DNA of 64,000 bases. Origin: Microvirga sp. ACRRW (GTDB lineage: Bacteria; Pseudomonadota; Alphaproteobacteria; Rhizobiales; Beijerinckiaceae). A program made the translations under genes and the position numbers. Location: contig NZ_JAKRNJ010000001.1 in the NCBI RefSeq assembly GCF_022346925.1, positions 620,001 through 684,000 of the forward strand, in the 5' to 3' direction. Numbering within the stretch: the stretch's first letter is position 1; every line of letters starts with the position of its first letter. The notes under the pieces were generated by a model. It searched no databases. It had not been told where the DNA came from and saw only the letters and a list, made by a program, of their open reading frames with translations. Of this stretch, positions 52,293-61,700 are shown in pieces.

Positions 52293-52682
52293 TCAGCGCC
52301 GTTCGATCCGGCGTGGCGGCGCTCCGGGAACAGGCGGATATTGCCCCGAAGCGTACGTCCCTCCGGAAGAGCCTTGCCACTGAGGATGCTGCTCGACAGG
52401 GTGTGCGCGCGGAAGGATGAACCCAATCACCGCTGGGACAGCAAGGATCAGCAGCGACACAGCGCCCCAGACGAACACGATGGCCCCTAACCCCAGGCTT
52501 CTCAGAACCGCAAGGCCCCATGAAAGCCATTCGACGGTCTCGGGATGATCGCTCACGATATCAGCGTTGCGGACGGCAACATCGCCGAAGAGATCGAGAA
52601 GGCCATAAGCTCCCCATGCGAAAAGGGACCAGAGCGCAACGCCGATCCAGGCGAGAACCCAAAGCAAGCGCCTCATCGTCAT
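52293..52682 (-). CDS. Two-helix membrane protein of unknown function
   Basis: A 129-residue protein with two hydrophobic segments (LLWVLAWIGVALWSLFAWGA and LRSLGLGAIVFVWGAVSLLI) and a Pro/Gly-rich basic tail. Its start overlaps the stop of the DUF4112 gene by four bases, so the pair is co-translated. Function unknown. Confidence 0.7.
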   Translation of the reverse strand: MTMRRLLWVLAWIGVALWSLFAWGAYGLLDLFGDVAVRNADIVSDHPETVEWLSWGLAVLRSLGLGAIVFVWGAVSLLILAVPAVIGFILPRAHPVEQHPQWQGSSGGTYASGQYPPVPGAPPRRIERR

Positions 52683-53116
52683 CGCTCCCCAACACGCACG
52701 GCTGTGCCCTCGATCTCCTTCGGTCCGCGCTTGGGCGTGCCGAGATGATCGTGGATGATGCGCATATTGCGCGCATTAGCCTTGAAGAAGACGTCGAACA
52801 CATCACCGGCCAGCGGAATGGCGCCGATGGCCGTATCCACGGCCACATTGCCGACCATGCGGGCGATCTTCCAACGCGGAAGACCGAGTCGGCGCGCTTC
52901 CCAGATAATGTAGCTCGCGAGAGCCGCCGACAGAACATCGCCAACGCCCGGCACCAAGCCCAGGACGGCATCGAAGCCGATCCTGCGGTTCAGACCGGGA
53001 ATGAGGAAGGCGTTGTCCATCAGCCTCGCCAAGAGCGTGATGCGCGCAAGGGAATCCTCCCGGCTCGGGCCGGCGGCCTTGATGGCTTCGAACAGGTCGC
53101 TACGGACAGCGGTCAT
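52679..53116 (-). CDS. DUF4112 domain protein
   Basis: A 145-residue protein matching DUF4112: LARLMDNAFLIPG, RIGFDAVLGLVPGVGDVLSA, and IGAIPLAGDVFDVFFKANARN. It has two hydrophobic stretches and is probably membrane-associated. The downstream two-helix protein is translationally coupled. Function unknown. Confidence 0.85.
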   Translation of the reverse strand: MTAVRSDLFEAIKAAGPSREDSLARITLLARLMDNAFLIPGLNRRIGFDAVLGLVPGVGDVLSAALASYIIWEARRLGLPRWKIARMVGNVAVDTAIGAIPLAGDVFDVFFKANARNMRIIHDHLGTPKRGPKEIEGTAVRVGER

Positions 53117-53450
53117 TCCAGTCTCCAGATGCCGATGTTACGGCTCGCAACATGATATGTGTATCGCTGCAGGAGGCTGCAAGGCCCGAAGAACTGTTAC
53201 ATATAACATTCAAACATGAAAAATTTTTCAGGCTAGAATGATTGCAGAATAAGGATTTCCGAAGAGATAACCCTTTTGATAACCCGCTTTCTCCTTGCAC
53301 CGCGCTTGCCACAACTAAGCCGCAGCTTAGGTACCTGAACCTAAGCAGCAAATGCGACCGCCGGTTTACTGGCCAATAATCATCATTGCCGTTGGGAGGA
53401 CTATCGACGCGGCGAGATCTTGTGTGGGGGCTCAGGACGGGAAGAAACCG
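53117..53450. other. Intergenic region with direct repeat and nested hairpins
   Basis: A 334-base gap, AT-rich in the left half. GATAACCC is directly repeated at 53266-53273 and 53278-53285. From 53315 to 53346 three segments can form two alternative hairpins. No coding region was seen. Confidence 0.55.
53315..53346. promoter_or_regulatory. Two mutually exclusive inverted repeats
   Basis: CTAAGC (53315), GCTTAGGT (53325) and ACCTAAGC (53339) lie in a row. The middle segment can pair with either neighbour, so two hairpins compete, as in attenuators; equally it could be a cluster of operator half-sites. It lies about 105 bases before the gene at 53451. Confidence 0.4.
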
Positions 53451-54122
53451 ATGAGCACCGAATTGAAAGCGGGGCGCACGCCTTGGCTTGTCTTCATCGC
53501 CGGCGTTTGTCTTGCGGGCATGTCGCCCAATCTGGCCAATGCTCAAAGCCTGCCTTCCGCTCCGACTGGAATCGTGATTCCAATCCCCATCTCCAACACG
53601 AGCGCTTCGCCTCCGATCGCCCCCTCTCCGAGAGCCCGGGCCAGAGCCAATGTCCTTCCCAGAGCGCATTCGAGAGACATTCCCAAAAGCGAGTACACCA
53701 GCCTTCCCACCAACGACCGCATTACCGATCCTGCCACGACCGGGAGCCTGCCCGACGCCGGCACGCTCGGAACGCGCACCCTTTCAGGTTTCGCGTCCCT
53801 GGTTGCAAAAGGCGCCATCACAGTACGCGACAGCGCTCCGAGCAATTGCCTGCCGGGTAATCTACGTGAGGTGGTTGCCGATGTTGCCAGTAAGTTCGGT
53901 CCTGTCAGCGTCGAATCCACACATCGGAGCACAGGCCGCAACTGGCGTGCGGGCGGTGCTCGCCATTCCCTGCACTTGTCCTGCCGCGCCATTGATTTCA
54001 GGGTTAGAACCCGTACAAGCGGCGTGATGGCCTATCTCCGCGGACGCCCAGAAGTCGGCGGCCTCAAGATCTATCGAAACGGCATCATTCATATCGACAA
54101 TGGCAGCCGCCGATCCTGGTAA
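53451..54122 (+). CDS. Secreted peptidase M15-like protein (YcbK/DUF882-like C-terminus)
   Basis: A protein of about 223 residues with a signal peptide (WLVFIAGVCLAGMSPNLANA), a Pro/Ser/Thr-rich linker of about 100 residues, and a C-terminal domain resembling zinc D-Ala-D-Ala carboxypeptidases: VESTHRSTGRN, HSLHLSCRAIDFRV and GIIHIDNGSRRSW supply a His/Asp/His pattern. Probably acts on peptidoglycan. I prefer the ATG at 53451 behind GGAAG; 33 codons of open frame upstream lack a signal sequence. Confidence 0.75.
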   Translation: MSTELKAGRTPWLVFIAGVCLAGMSPNLANAQSLPSAPTGIVIPIPISNTSASPPIAPSPRARARANVLPRAHSRDIPKSEYTSLPTNDRITDPATTGSLPDAGTLGTRTLSGFASLVAKGAITVRDSAPSNCLPGNLREVVADVASKFGPVSVESTHRSTGRNWRAGGARHSLHLSCRAIDFRVRTRTSGVMAYLRGRPEVGGLKIYRNGIIHIDNGSRRSW

Positions 54123-54234
54123 CTTCCCTTCAAGCAGGCGCGTCGGAATACTGAGGCATTCATGCCTCACAGGCAGCTCTCGTCTGCTTTCGTAGGGCTG
54201 GAGGCGCCGGTGGAAGTGTAAGACACTCCTGTCC

Positions 54235-55113
54235 ATGTTCGAAAACTTCACGCATCGCCTCGTCGAAACGTCAGGGGCTAACATCAATCTCCGTTACGGC
54301 GGAGAAGGCCCGCCTGTCCTGCTGCTGCACGGACATCCCCAAACCCATGTCATGTGGCATCGGGTGGCTCCGCGCCTGGCAGAAGACTACACGATCGTCT
54401 GCGCTGACCTGCGCGGCTACGGCGACAGCTCAAAGCCGCCTACGACATCCGATCACGAGCCTTACTCCAAGCGCGCCATGGCACGGGATATGGTCGAAGC
54501 AATGCAGGCTCTCGGCTTCGACCGCTTTGCCGTCGTGGGACATGATCGCGGCGGACGCTGTGCCTACCGCATGGCGCTCGATCACCCGGATCGCATCGTT
54601 GCCCTTTCCGTTCTCGACATCCTGCCGACCTACGAACATTTCGCTCGCACCGACATGGCATTCGCCATAGGCTACTGGCACTGGTTCTTCCTCGCGCAGC
54701 CGCATCCAATTCCTGAGACTTTGATTTCAGCTGATCCCGACACGTTTTATCTGCGGCGCGGGCGAGCGATGTTCGATCCGCAGGCATTGGCGGAATATCG
54801 GCGTTGCTACACCGATCCCGCGACGATCAATGCCATGTGCGAGGATTACAGAGCGGGCGCGACGATCGATATGCATTTGGACGAAGCCGACAAGCGGGCT
54901 GGACGGCGCATCGAATGCCCCATGCAAGCGCTATGGGGTTTGAGGAACGGCCTGGAACGCTGGTATGATGTTCTGGCGGTCTGGCGCGAGTGGGCAGATC
55001 ACGTTGAAGGCCATGGCATCGCGTGCGGTCATTATCTTGCCGAGGAAGCGCCCGATGAGACGCTCGCCGCACTCAAGCCTTTCCTCGCGAAAGCCTTCAA
55101 GGCCAGCGCTTAG
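54235..55113 (+). CDS. Alpha/beta hydrolase, fluoroacetate dehalogenase candidate
   Basis: A 292-residue alpha/beta hydrolase. It matches fluoroacetate dehalogenases closely: LLLHGHPQTHVMWHRVAP, DLRGYGDSSKP, VGHDRGGR with nucleophile D104 and carboxylate-binding R105 and R108, LDILPTYE with D128, halide-site H149/W150 and Y205, and catalytic H266 in CGHYLAEEAP. All line up at constant offsets with the Rhodopseudomonas enzyme as I recall it. Expected to hydrolyse C-F or C-Cl bonds of haloacetates. It converges with the methyltransferase gene (four-base overlap of stops). Confidence 0.85.
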   Translation: MFENFTHRLVETSGANINLRYGGEGPPVLLLHGHPQTHVMWHRVAPRLAEDYTIVCADLRGYGDSSKPPTTSDHEPYSKRAMARDMVEAMQALGFDRFAVVGHDRGGRCAYRMALDHPDRIVALSVLDILPTYEHFARTDMAFAIGYWHWFFLAQPHPIPETLISADPDTFYLRRGRAMFDPQALAEYRRCYTDPATINAMCEDYRAGATIDMHLDEADKRAGRRIECPMQALWGLRNGLERWYDVLAVWREWADHVEGHGIACGHYLAEEAPDETLAALKPFLAKAFKASA

Positions 55114-55853
55114 AGACGCCCTATCCGCAGAGATAATGGAAAGCGAATGGCACGCCGGAGCTGCGGATCGCCCCAAAGGGCCAGCAGATCGCGATGGAAG
55201 TGTTCAATGGGCTGGCGTCCTTGCGCTTTCTCAAGGCCGCGCACCGCCGACCATGTATCGGCATAGCCGATAAGGTCGGATGCCTGCCATTGAACCTCGA
55301 TGGCAAGCGGCGGCGCTGTCCATTCCTCAAAGGGGAAGGCGAAGGAGCGATAACCGTCCTCTACATGGCGACGTTCAGGCGGCCAATAAGGCCCCACAAC
55401 ATCCTTATAGAAGCGCTGAATAAGCGGATGGATGTCGGTATCCGCCTCGATCACGCCATAGGTGATGAGCGCCAACACCGCGCCTGGTTTTCCAATACGG
55501 CGCACTTCCGCGTAAAACGCATCGAGATCGAACCAATGAGCGGCCTGCGCCACCGTGATCATATCGACGGAGGCATCGGCAAGACCGCTCTTCTCCGCAG
55601 GCGCAATGCGATATTCCACGCGCTCATGAGGTTCTGCATTGTGGATCTGCTGCGCACTCGCATCGGTGGCGATCACATGCCTGAACCGCTCTGCCAGTAG
55701 CATCGAGAGCTGTCCCGTGCCGCAACCGACATCTAGCGCCAGCTCAGTCTGGCGGCAAACGCTCGCGAGATAATCAACGAGTTCTCGCGGATAAGTCGGG
55801 CGATAGGCTGCGTAATTGCCAGACTTTTCCGAGAAGTGATCCTTGAACGACAT
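55110..55853 (-). CDS. Class I SAM-dependent methyltransferase
   Basis: A 247-residue methyltransferase of the type-11 group. SAM-binding motif I is ALDVGCGTGQLSMLLAERF, with an acidic residue at the next strand (VIATDAS), followed by VEYRIAPAEKSGLADASVDMITVAQAAHWFD. The AAHWFD pattern is typical for the subgroup. Substrate unknown. It follows pxpA on the same strand by two bases, so the two are likely co-transcribed. Confidence 0.87.
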   Translation of the reverse strand: MSFKDHFSEKSGNYAAYRPTYPRELVDYLASVCRQTELALDVGCGTGQLSMLLAERFRHVIATDASAQQIHNAEPHERVEYRIAPAEKSGLADASVDMITVAQAAHWFDLDAFYAEVRRIGKPGAVLALITYGVIEADTDIHPLIQRFYKDVVGPYWPPERRHVEDGYRSFAFPFEEWTAPPLAIEVQWQASDLIGYADTWSAVRGLEKAQGRQPIEHFHRDLLALWGDPQLRRAIRFPLSLRIGRL

Positions 55854-55855
55854 AT

Positions 55856-56620
55856 CTATGCGCCGGAGAACGGAGCGATCGTGATGCCGTTGGCTTCGAG
55901 CTTCGCCCGCACCGTCCGCGCCATGGCAACCGCGCTCGGCTCGTCACCATGAACGCAGATCGTGTCGATCTCGATGGGAATGCGCTTTCCCGACGTGGTG
56001 ATGACGGCTTTGTCCTGGATAGTGCGCAGAACCCGCTCGGCGGCAGCATCTGCATCATGCAGAACGGAGCCGGGCTTCTTGCGGGAGGTAAGCGTGCCGT
56101 CATCCTCATAGGTGCGGTCGGCGAAGAACTCACGCGCAACCGGGACACCGATCTGCTGCGATGCCTTCTCCATCAAGAGACCCGGCATGCACACATTGAT
56201 GAGGCTTTGATCGACACCCTTAATGGCGCGCGCGATGGCAAGCGCCAGGCTCTCATCCTCGTTCGCCATGTTGTTGAGCGAACCATGGGCCTTAACATAA
56301 GTAACCTTATGGCCTGCAAGCGCCGCTACCGCCTGCATGGCGCCGATCTGGTAGGCTACCATGCGCTCGATCTCAGCGGGAGAATCGCCTCGGATCACGC
56401 GTCTTCCGAAACCGTGCAGATCGTTGAAGCTGGGATGCGCACCGACCGCTACGCCCTTGCGCTTCGCCGTCTCGGCAGTCCGGAACATGATCGACGGATC
56501 GCCGGCATGGAAACCGCATGCTACGTTTGCGGACGAGACGATATCGAGCATTGCCTCATCATCTCCCATTCGCCATGGCCCATAGCCTTCGCCCATATCG
56601 CAGTTGAGATCGATTCTCAT
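55856..56620 (-). CDS. pxpA: 5-oxoprolinase subunit A (LamB/YcsF family)
   Basis: A 254-residue LamB/YcsF protein. N-terminal [41 protein letters not shown] and [10 protein letters not shown] are the family signatures. With PxpB and PxpC it hydrolyses 5-oxoproline using ATP; those partners are not in this window next to it. The ATG at 56620 follows GAGGG; longer frames upstream run into pncB's end. It lies eight bases after pncB on the same strand. Confidence 0.92.
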   Translation of the reverse strand: MRIDLNCDMGEGYGPWRMGDDEAMLDIVSSANVACGFHAGDPSIMFRTAETAKRKGVAVGAHPSFNDLHGFGRRVIRGDSPAEIERMVAYQIGAMQAVAALAGHKVTYVKAHGSLNNMANEDESLALAIARAIKGVDQSLINVCMPGLLMEKASQQIGVPVAREFFADRTYEDDGTLTSRKKPGSVLHDADAAAERVLRTIQDKAVITTSGKRIPIEIDTICVHGDEPSAVAMARTVRAKLEANGITIAPFSGA

Positions 56621-56627
56621 GATACCC

Positions 56628-57920
56628 TCACACCAATACGGGTTGAGCGGTTTGCGAGCCCACATGGAACACGCGCTTATAGCGCTCGATCTGATCTTCC
56701 GGTCCCAAGGCTTTCGTCGGATTGTCGGAGAGCTTCACGGTCGGATGCCCGTCCGCCGAGATGACCTTGCAGACGATGGAGATGGGATCGAGCCCGCCAT
56801 CGGGAACAAGTCCACGGAAATCGTTCGTCAACAGCGTACCCCAACCATAGCCCATGCGCATGCGCCCACGGAAATGGCGGTGAATGCGTTCGATCACATC
56901 CACATCGAGGCCATCAGAAAAGATCGCGAGCTTCTCGCTCGGATCCTGTCCGCGCCTCTGCCACCACGCAATCGCTTCCTCGCCGCCTTCGATGGGGTCC
57001 TTGGAGTCGATGCGGATGCCTGTCCAGGACGGGACCCATTCGGGAGCATTCTGCAGGAAATTCGTCGTGCCATAGGTATCGGGCAGGATGACGCGCAAGT
57101 TGCCCTCGTAATCCTGCTGCCAATCGGCCAGCACGCGATAAGGCGACTTCGCCAGCTCTTCATCGCTTTCGGTCAACGCGGCATAAACCATGGGAAGCTC
57201 ATGGGCGTTCGTGCCGACAGCCTCCACCTCGCGCCGCATGGCGATGAGGCAGTTGGACGTGCCGAGGAAGGATGGACCAAGCCCTTCGATCATCGCCTGC
57301 ACGCACCAATCCTGCCATAGGAAGCCATGGCGGCGGCGCGTGCCGAAATCCGAAATGGAGAGATCGGGCAATGTCTTTAGACGCTCGATCTTTTCCCACA
57401 CCCGCGTCATGGCGCGTGCATAGAGCACCTGCAGCTCGAACTTGCCCATGCCCCTCAGCACGCCGCGCGAGCGCAGCTCGTTGAGAATAGCGAGCGCCGG
57501 GATCTCCCACATGGTGGTCTCGATCCACGGCCCGTGGAAGGTCAGTACGTACTGGCCGTCCTCCTTCTCCAGCAGGTATTCCGGGAAGCGGAAGGTCTCG
57601 AGCCAGTCCATGAATTCCGGCGAGAACATCTGCCGCTTGCCATAGAAGGTGTTGCCGCGAAGCCAGGTGGATTCGCCGCGCGTCAGCGACAGGCTGCGCA
57701 CATGGTCGAGCTGCTCGCGCAATTCGCCTACATCGATGATGTCGGCGAGGCGGATGCGTGTGGTGCGGTTATGGATGCCGAATGTGACCTGGACATCCCG
57801 GTGGCGACGAAAGATCGTCTGCGCCATCAGGAGCTTGTAGAAGTCCGTATCCAGGACCGACCTTACGATCGGGTCGATTTTCCAGGTGTGGTTATAGACC
57901 CTGGTCGCGATGTCCACCAT
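56628..57920 (-). CDS. pncB: Nicotinate phosphoribosyltransferase
   Basis: A 430-residue enzyme that converts nicotinate and PRPP to nicotinate mononucleotide for NAD salvage. Seen are [17 protein letters not shown] at the N-terminus, [44 protein letters not shown] and [10 protein letters not shown], all typical. First gene of a minus-strand unit with pxpA and the methyltransferase. Confidence 0.95.
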   Translation of the reverse strand: MVDIATRVYNHTWKIDPIVRSVLDTDFYKLLMAQTIFRRHRDVQVTFGIHNRTTRIRLADIIDVGELREQLDHVRSLSLTRGESTWLRGNTFYGKRQMFSPEFMDWLETFRFPEYLLEKEDGQYVLTFHGPWIETTMWEIPALAILNELRSRGVLRGMGKFELQVLYARAMTRVWEKIERLKTLPDLSISDFGTRRRHGFLWQDWCVQAMIEGLGPSFLGTSNCLIAMRREVEAVGTNAHELPMVYAALTESDEELAKSPYRVLADWQQDYEGNLRVILPDTYGTTNFLQNAPEWVPSWTGIRIDSKDPIEGGEEAIAWWQRRGQDPSEKLAIFSDGLDVDVIERIHRHFRGRMRMGYGWGTLLTNDFRGLVPDGGLDPISIVCKVISADGHPTVKLSDNPTKALGPEDQIERYKRVFHVGSQTAQPVLV

Positions 57921-58011
57921 CGCCTGCTCCTAGCCGTTTCAGGAGGCAGGACAATAGCGAAGGCCGGAAGCCGGCGAAAGAGCGTGCGGCTCATACCCCC
58001 TCTGCCCTCCC

Positions 58012-58341
58012 TCAAGGAGGCAGTACATCCACTTGAATCGACGCATAATAGGCCGCCACATCGGCCATATCTTGGTCCGAGAGCTCTTTTGCGACAATGT
58101 TCATGGTCTCGTTCTGGCGGGCGCCTGACTTGTATTCTCCCAGAGACTTGATGAGATAACCCTCGATCTGCCCCGCCAGGTTCGGGGCCTCCGGGTTCTT
58201 CGACAGGCCGTCCAGCCCGTGGCAGGCCTGGCAGGTCGTGATCTTCTGCCGCCCCGCCTTGGCATCGCCCGCATGCCCGGAGACAGGCGCAAGACAGCCC
58301 AGAAAAGCCCCGAGAAGAGCCAAGGCATCGATCTCCTTCAT
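58012..58341 (-). CDS. Periplasmic class I cytochrome c
   Basis: A 109-residue protein with a signal peptide (LALLGAFLGCLAPVSGHA) and one heme site, CQACHG, followed by LDGLSKNPEAPNLAGQ and a methionine ligand candidate in NETMNIVAKELSD. It is a cytochrome c553-like electron carrier. It lies downstream of the PQQ-type sugar dehydrogenase on the same strand and could accept its electrons, though a terminator hairpin separates them. Confidence 0.88.
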   Translation of the reverse strand: MKEIDALALLGAFLGCLAPVSGHAGDAKAGRQKITTCQACHGLDGLSKNPEAPNLAGQIEGYLIKSLGEYKSGARQNETMNIVAKELSDQDMADVAAYYASIQVDVLPP

Positions 58342-58361
58342 GATTTCGCCTCTCAAGAAAA

Positions 58362-58387
58362 CAGGCGCGCCGCGATTGGCGCGCCTG
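58362..58387 (-). terminator. Terminator after the PQQ-type dehydrogenase
   Basis: CAGGCGCGCC and GGCGCGCCTG pair perfectly over ten bases with a six-base loop; on the minus strand a TTTTC run follows. Confidence 0.8.
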
Positions 58388-58398
58388 CAGCAACGGGC

Positions 58399-59661
58399 TT
58401 ATTGGCCTTCATAAGAGATACGGTAGATCGCCCCTGCCGTGTCGTCGGACACGAGAAGCGAGCCGTCGAGCAGCACGGCTACATCCACCGGGCGTCCGAG
58501 ATACTCACCGTTCTCGTTGAGCCAGCCTTCGGCAAAGACCTGCGGCTTGTCCGCAGTCCCATCCGGCTTGAGGGGCGTGAACATCACCCGCGCGCCCACA
58601 GGCTTGGTACGGTTCCAGGAGCCGTGCTGCGCCGAGAAGATGCCACCCTGATAAGCCGCGGGGAACATCTTGCCCGTGTAGAAGGAAAGCCCAAGATCGG
58701 CGGCATGAGGAGCCATCTCTGATTGCGGCTCGACGGTTCCGGCCGGAACCTGGTCGTCCTTGTATTCGACGGTGCGAACCGTGCCGCCGCCGTAATAGGG
58801 GAAGCCGAAGTTCTGGCCCATTTGAACGGCGCGGTTGAGTTCGCCAGGAGGCTGGTCGTCGCCCATGCCGTCGACTTGGTTATCGGTGAACCACAGAGAC
58901 TTGTCGGCCGGGTTGAAGTCGATGCCTACCGAGTTACGGATGCCGGTCGCATAAACCTCGCGGTTCTTGCCGTCCTGGTCCATGCGAATGACGCCGCCGA
59001 TACCGTTCTTTCGATAGAGCTCCATCTTGTCCTTCGGGGGCACATTGAACGGCTGCCCTAGGGCGATATAGAGCTTGTTGTCGGGCCCGACGCGGCATAC
59101 GCGCGCGGTGTGATTGAAGCTCTCCTCCGTTGGCGGGATCATCTCGCCCTGTTTCACGACGACACCGGCCGCCACATCGGGGCCCTCATAGAAGAATTCC
59201 GCCGCCGGAAACTGCAGCACTCGATTCTGCTCTACGACATAGAGCATGCCATCGCGTGAGAAGCAGACCCCGTTGGGAATCTTGAACTCGACTGATGGCG
59301 CGAACTGCTTCACCTCGTCCGCCACGCGATCCTTGTCACGATCCGTGATCACATAAACATTGTTCTTGCGCGTTCCGACAAAAACAACACCGGCGTTAGG
59401 GCCTACCGCCATGTGGCGCGCATCGGGAACGATGGCATAAAGATCGATCTTGAAGCCCGCAGGAAGCTTGATCTTCTCGAGATTCCTGCGGATGGCGTCG
59501 GCGCGACGGCCCTCCTGCGGAATCTGTTTGGGTTCAACGGTGCCCGTATTCTGAAACGTCTGGAGCTTCTCGAGATTGCTGCTCGGTTGATTGCTGGGCT
59601 GAGCAAGACTGGAAGATGCGAACACTACAGTGGAGACGGCGGCAAGCCAGATGGATTTCAT
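58399..59661 (-). CDS. PQQ-dependent sugar dehydrogenase (L-sorbosone dehydrogenase-like)
   Basis: A 420-residue secreted beta-propeller oxidoreductase. After a signal peptide (WLAAVSTVVFASSSLA) come propeller motifs: FVGTRKNNVYVI, PNGVCFSRDGMLYVVEQN, LYIALGQPFNVPP, GIRNSVGIDFNP, LWFTDNQVDGMGDD, GSWNRTKPVG and GRPVDVAVLLDGSLLVSDD. The set matches the soluble PQQ glucose/sorbosone dehydrogenase group. Substrate not deducible. A cytochrome c gene lies downstream. Confidence 0.87.
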   Translation of the reverse strand: MKSIWLAAVSTVVFASSSLAQPSNQPSSNLEKLQTFQNTGTVEPKQIPQEGRRADAIRRNLEKIKLPAGFKIDLYAIVPDARHMAVGPNAGVVFVGTRKNNVYVITDRDKDRVADEVKQFAPSVEFKIPNGVCFSRDGMLYVVEQNRVLQFPAAEFFYEGPDVAAGVVVKQGEMIPPTEESFNHTARVCRVGPDNKLYIALGQPFNVPPKDKMELYRKNGIGGVIRMDQDGKNREVYATGIRNSVGIDFNPADKSLWFTDNQVDGMGDDQPPGELNRAVQMGQNFGFPYYGGGTVRTVEYKDDQVPAGTVEPQSEMAPHAADLGLSFYTGKMFPAAYQGGIFSAQHGSWNRTKPVGARVMFTPLKPDGTADKPQVFAEGWLNENGEYLGRPVDVAVLLDGSLLVSDDTAGAIYRISYEGQ

Positions 59662-59797
59662 CCTTCCCTCCCTGGGAGCGCCCCCTGTTCTATCATTCTT
59701 CGGCCTGCAAATTGATCGCAGGCTTCTTTGCCTTATGGGCGCTCATCATACTCAAGCTGGCGTTCGAGAGAAAGAAACTAAAGAGGTATCACGAAAA

Positions 59798-59816
59798 AGG
59801 GCCGCGAAGCGGCCCT
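59798..59816 (-). terminator. Terminator after the stress-type FMN-binding gene
   Basis: AGGGCCGC and GCGGCCCT pair over a three-base loop; on the minus strand five T follow. It closes the gene at 59844-60350. Confidence 0.88.
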
Positions 59817-59843
59817 GATTGCTGTCACCTTGCTGAAGAAACA

Positions 59844-60350
59844 TCACCTTAAGTTGACCTTCGCCTGATCCCCCGGATCGGGCTGCTTCCCGGTCAGTAC
59901 GGCTTTCGCATAGCCGTAGAGATGGACGATCGTCGAGGACGGGCTATCCCAATACTCGCCTTTCGAGGGATGCACGCGTATCAACGCGATCTGCGGATCG
60001 TCCACGCCTTTTGGGAACCATGCCCGCAAAGGCTCCGACCATTTCTCCTCGATCTTTGCCTTGTCGCGCACGATCTCGGCCTTGCCGGCGACAGATACAT
60101 AAGTCTGGCTTCCAGGATCGCTGAAGCCAAGGTTCACTTCATTGTCGCGGGAGACTTCCGTGATCTTCGGCGACTGGATCTGCGTGAAGAACCAGAGATC
60201 GCCATGCTCATCGGCTTCCTGGTTATACATGGGGCGGCTGTGCAGCGTGCCATCCGTATCCACAGTGGTCATCATGGCGATCTTCACGTCTTTGATCAGA
60301 TCGTAAAGTTTTTTGGCATTCGGATCGTTATGGCCGTGCTGGTGCATCAT
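59844..60350 (-). CDS. Pyridoxamine 5'-phosphate oxidase-like protein (general stress protein 26 type)
   Basis: A 168-residue split-barrel protein. IKDVKIAMMTTVDTDGTLHSRPM, DLWFFTQIQSPKITEVSRDN and VSVAGKAEIVRDKAKIEEKWSEPLRAWFPKG are the GSP26 pattern. Such proteins bind FMN or FAD; the reaction is unknown. The N-terminus is His-rich (MMHQHGHND). Transcribed alone toward the PQQ dehydrogenase, and ends in its own terminator. Confidence 0.85.
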   Translation of the reverse strand: MMHQHGHNDPNAKKLYDLIKDVKIAMMTTVDTDGTLHSRPMYNQEADEHGDLWFFTQIQSPKITEVSRDNEVNLGFSDPGSQTYVSVAGKAEIVRDKAKIEEKWSEPLRAWFPKGVDDPQIALIRVHPSKGEYWDSPSSTIVHLYGYAKAVLTGKQPDPGDQAKVNLR

Positions 60351-60568
60351 CCTCTCCTAATATCTTCACAACGTCTCGGGTCGGCGATGCGCGTACGCGG
60401 CTGTCCGGTCGGCCGGACACGGCCCCCGAGGGATCGGTTGAACAACGGACAAGGTGGGTTTTGGTTCGGATATCGCCTATGACAGCCAGACAACGCCTTA
60501 ACGGACGGGCGCAGAGCCTATACATGAGACTCAAGCGAAGACCGATCCGAAGCTCAGGAGCCTCCATC

Positions 60569-61693
60569 GTGGCGATTACCCGTGAACATGTGTTGCAGGC
60601 GCTCTCGACCGTACACGTCGATGCCAGTGGAACCGACCTCGTGGCGTCAGGACGTCTCTCCGACATTCATATCGACGAAGCAGGCAGGGTGATGTTCTCC
60701 ATCGCAATCAGCCCATCCGAGGCGCAAGCCATGGAGCAGGTTCGTCAGACTGCCGCTGCCGCCGTGCAGGGCTTGCCCGGCGTTAAGGGAGTTTTCGCAA
60801 GCCTCACCGCCGATCGTCCTGCCGGGTCGGGCCCACCACCCTCCCCTGCGGCCGCGCAGCGCCCCCGGGCCGCTGCCCAGCCCCAGAACCAGCGTATCCC
60901 AGGCGTGAAGCACGTGGTCGCGGTGGCCTCCGGCAAAGGCGGCGTCGGCAAATCCACGACCGCATGCAATCTCGCCCTGGGCCTCAAGGCACAGGGCCTG
61001 AAGGTAGGCATTCTCGATGCGGATATCTACGGCCCTTCCATGCCCAAGCTCCTCGGCATTCACGGCAAGCCCAAGCTGCTCGAGAACCGCATCCTCGAGC
61101 CCATGGAAGCTTATGGACTGAAGGTCATGTCCATCGGCTTCCTCGTCGACGAAGAAGCCGCGATGATCTGGCGTGGGCCGATGGTCATGTCCGCCATCAC
61201 TCAGATGTTGCGCGAGGTCGCCTGGGGCGATCTCGACGTGCTCGTTGTGGACATGCCGCCCGGCACGGGCGATGCGCAACTCACCATGGCGCAGGCAACG
61301 CCGCTCGCTGGCGCCGTGATCGTGTCCACGCCGCAGGATCTGGCACTCATCGATGCACGGCGCGGCGTGTCCATGTTCAAGCGCGTGGAAATTCCGATCC
61401 TCGGCATCGTCGAGAACATGGCGACTTTCGTCTGCCCCCATTGCGGACAGACCTCGCATATCTTTGGCCATGGCGGCGCACGCTCGGAAGCCGAGCGCCT
61501 GGGCGTACCCTTCCTCGGAGAGGTGCCGCTCAACATGACCATCCGCGAGCTTTCGGATGCCGGGCGCCCCGTCGTAGCGACGGATCCGGATGGACCGCAT
61601 GCCAAGATCTACAAGGACATGGCACAGCGGATCTGGACTGCATTGTCCGGCGGAGACGCGGCTCGTCCCGCACCACGCATCGTGATCGAGTAG
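60569..61693 (+). CDS. apbC: Iron-sulfur cluster carrier protein Mrp/ApbC
   Basis: A 374-residue P-loop ATPase that carries Fe-S clusters. Domains: N-terminal MIP18/DUF59 (residues about 1-85, ITREHVLQALSTV, ISPSEAQAMEQVRQ), a Pro/Ala-rich linker, then the Mrp ATPase with deviant Walker A ASGKGGVGKSTTA, DADIYGPSMPKLLG, VDMPPGTGDAQLT and the cluster-binding CPHC in VCPHCGQTSHIFG. The start is a GTG at 60569 behind AGGAG. mobA and a tusA-like gene follow. Confidence 0.94.
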   Translation: MAITREHVLQALSTVHVDASGTDLVASGRLSDIHIDEAGRVMFSIAISPSEAQAMEQVRQTAAAAVQGLPGVKGVFASLTADRPAGSGPPPSPAAAQRPRAAAQPQNQRIPGVKHVVAVASGKGGVGKSTTACNLALGLKAQGLKVGILDADIYGPSMPKLLGIHGKPKLLENRILEPMEAYGLKVMSIGFLVDEEAAMIWRGPMVMSAITQMLREVAWGDLDVLVVDMPPGTGDAQLTMAQATPLAGAVIVSTPQDLALIDARRGVSMFKRVEIPILGIVENMATFVCPHCGQTSHIFGHGGARSEAERLGVPFLGEVPLNMTIRELSDAGRPVVATDPDGPHAKIYKDMAQRIWTALSGGDAARPAPRIVIE

Positions 61694-61700
61694 ATCTGCC

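Noticed and set aside
53266-53285. GATAACCC direct repeats considered as an attachment site or CRISPR start
   Set aside because: Only two copies four bases apart with no integrase, spacers or cas genes.
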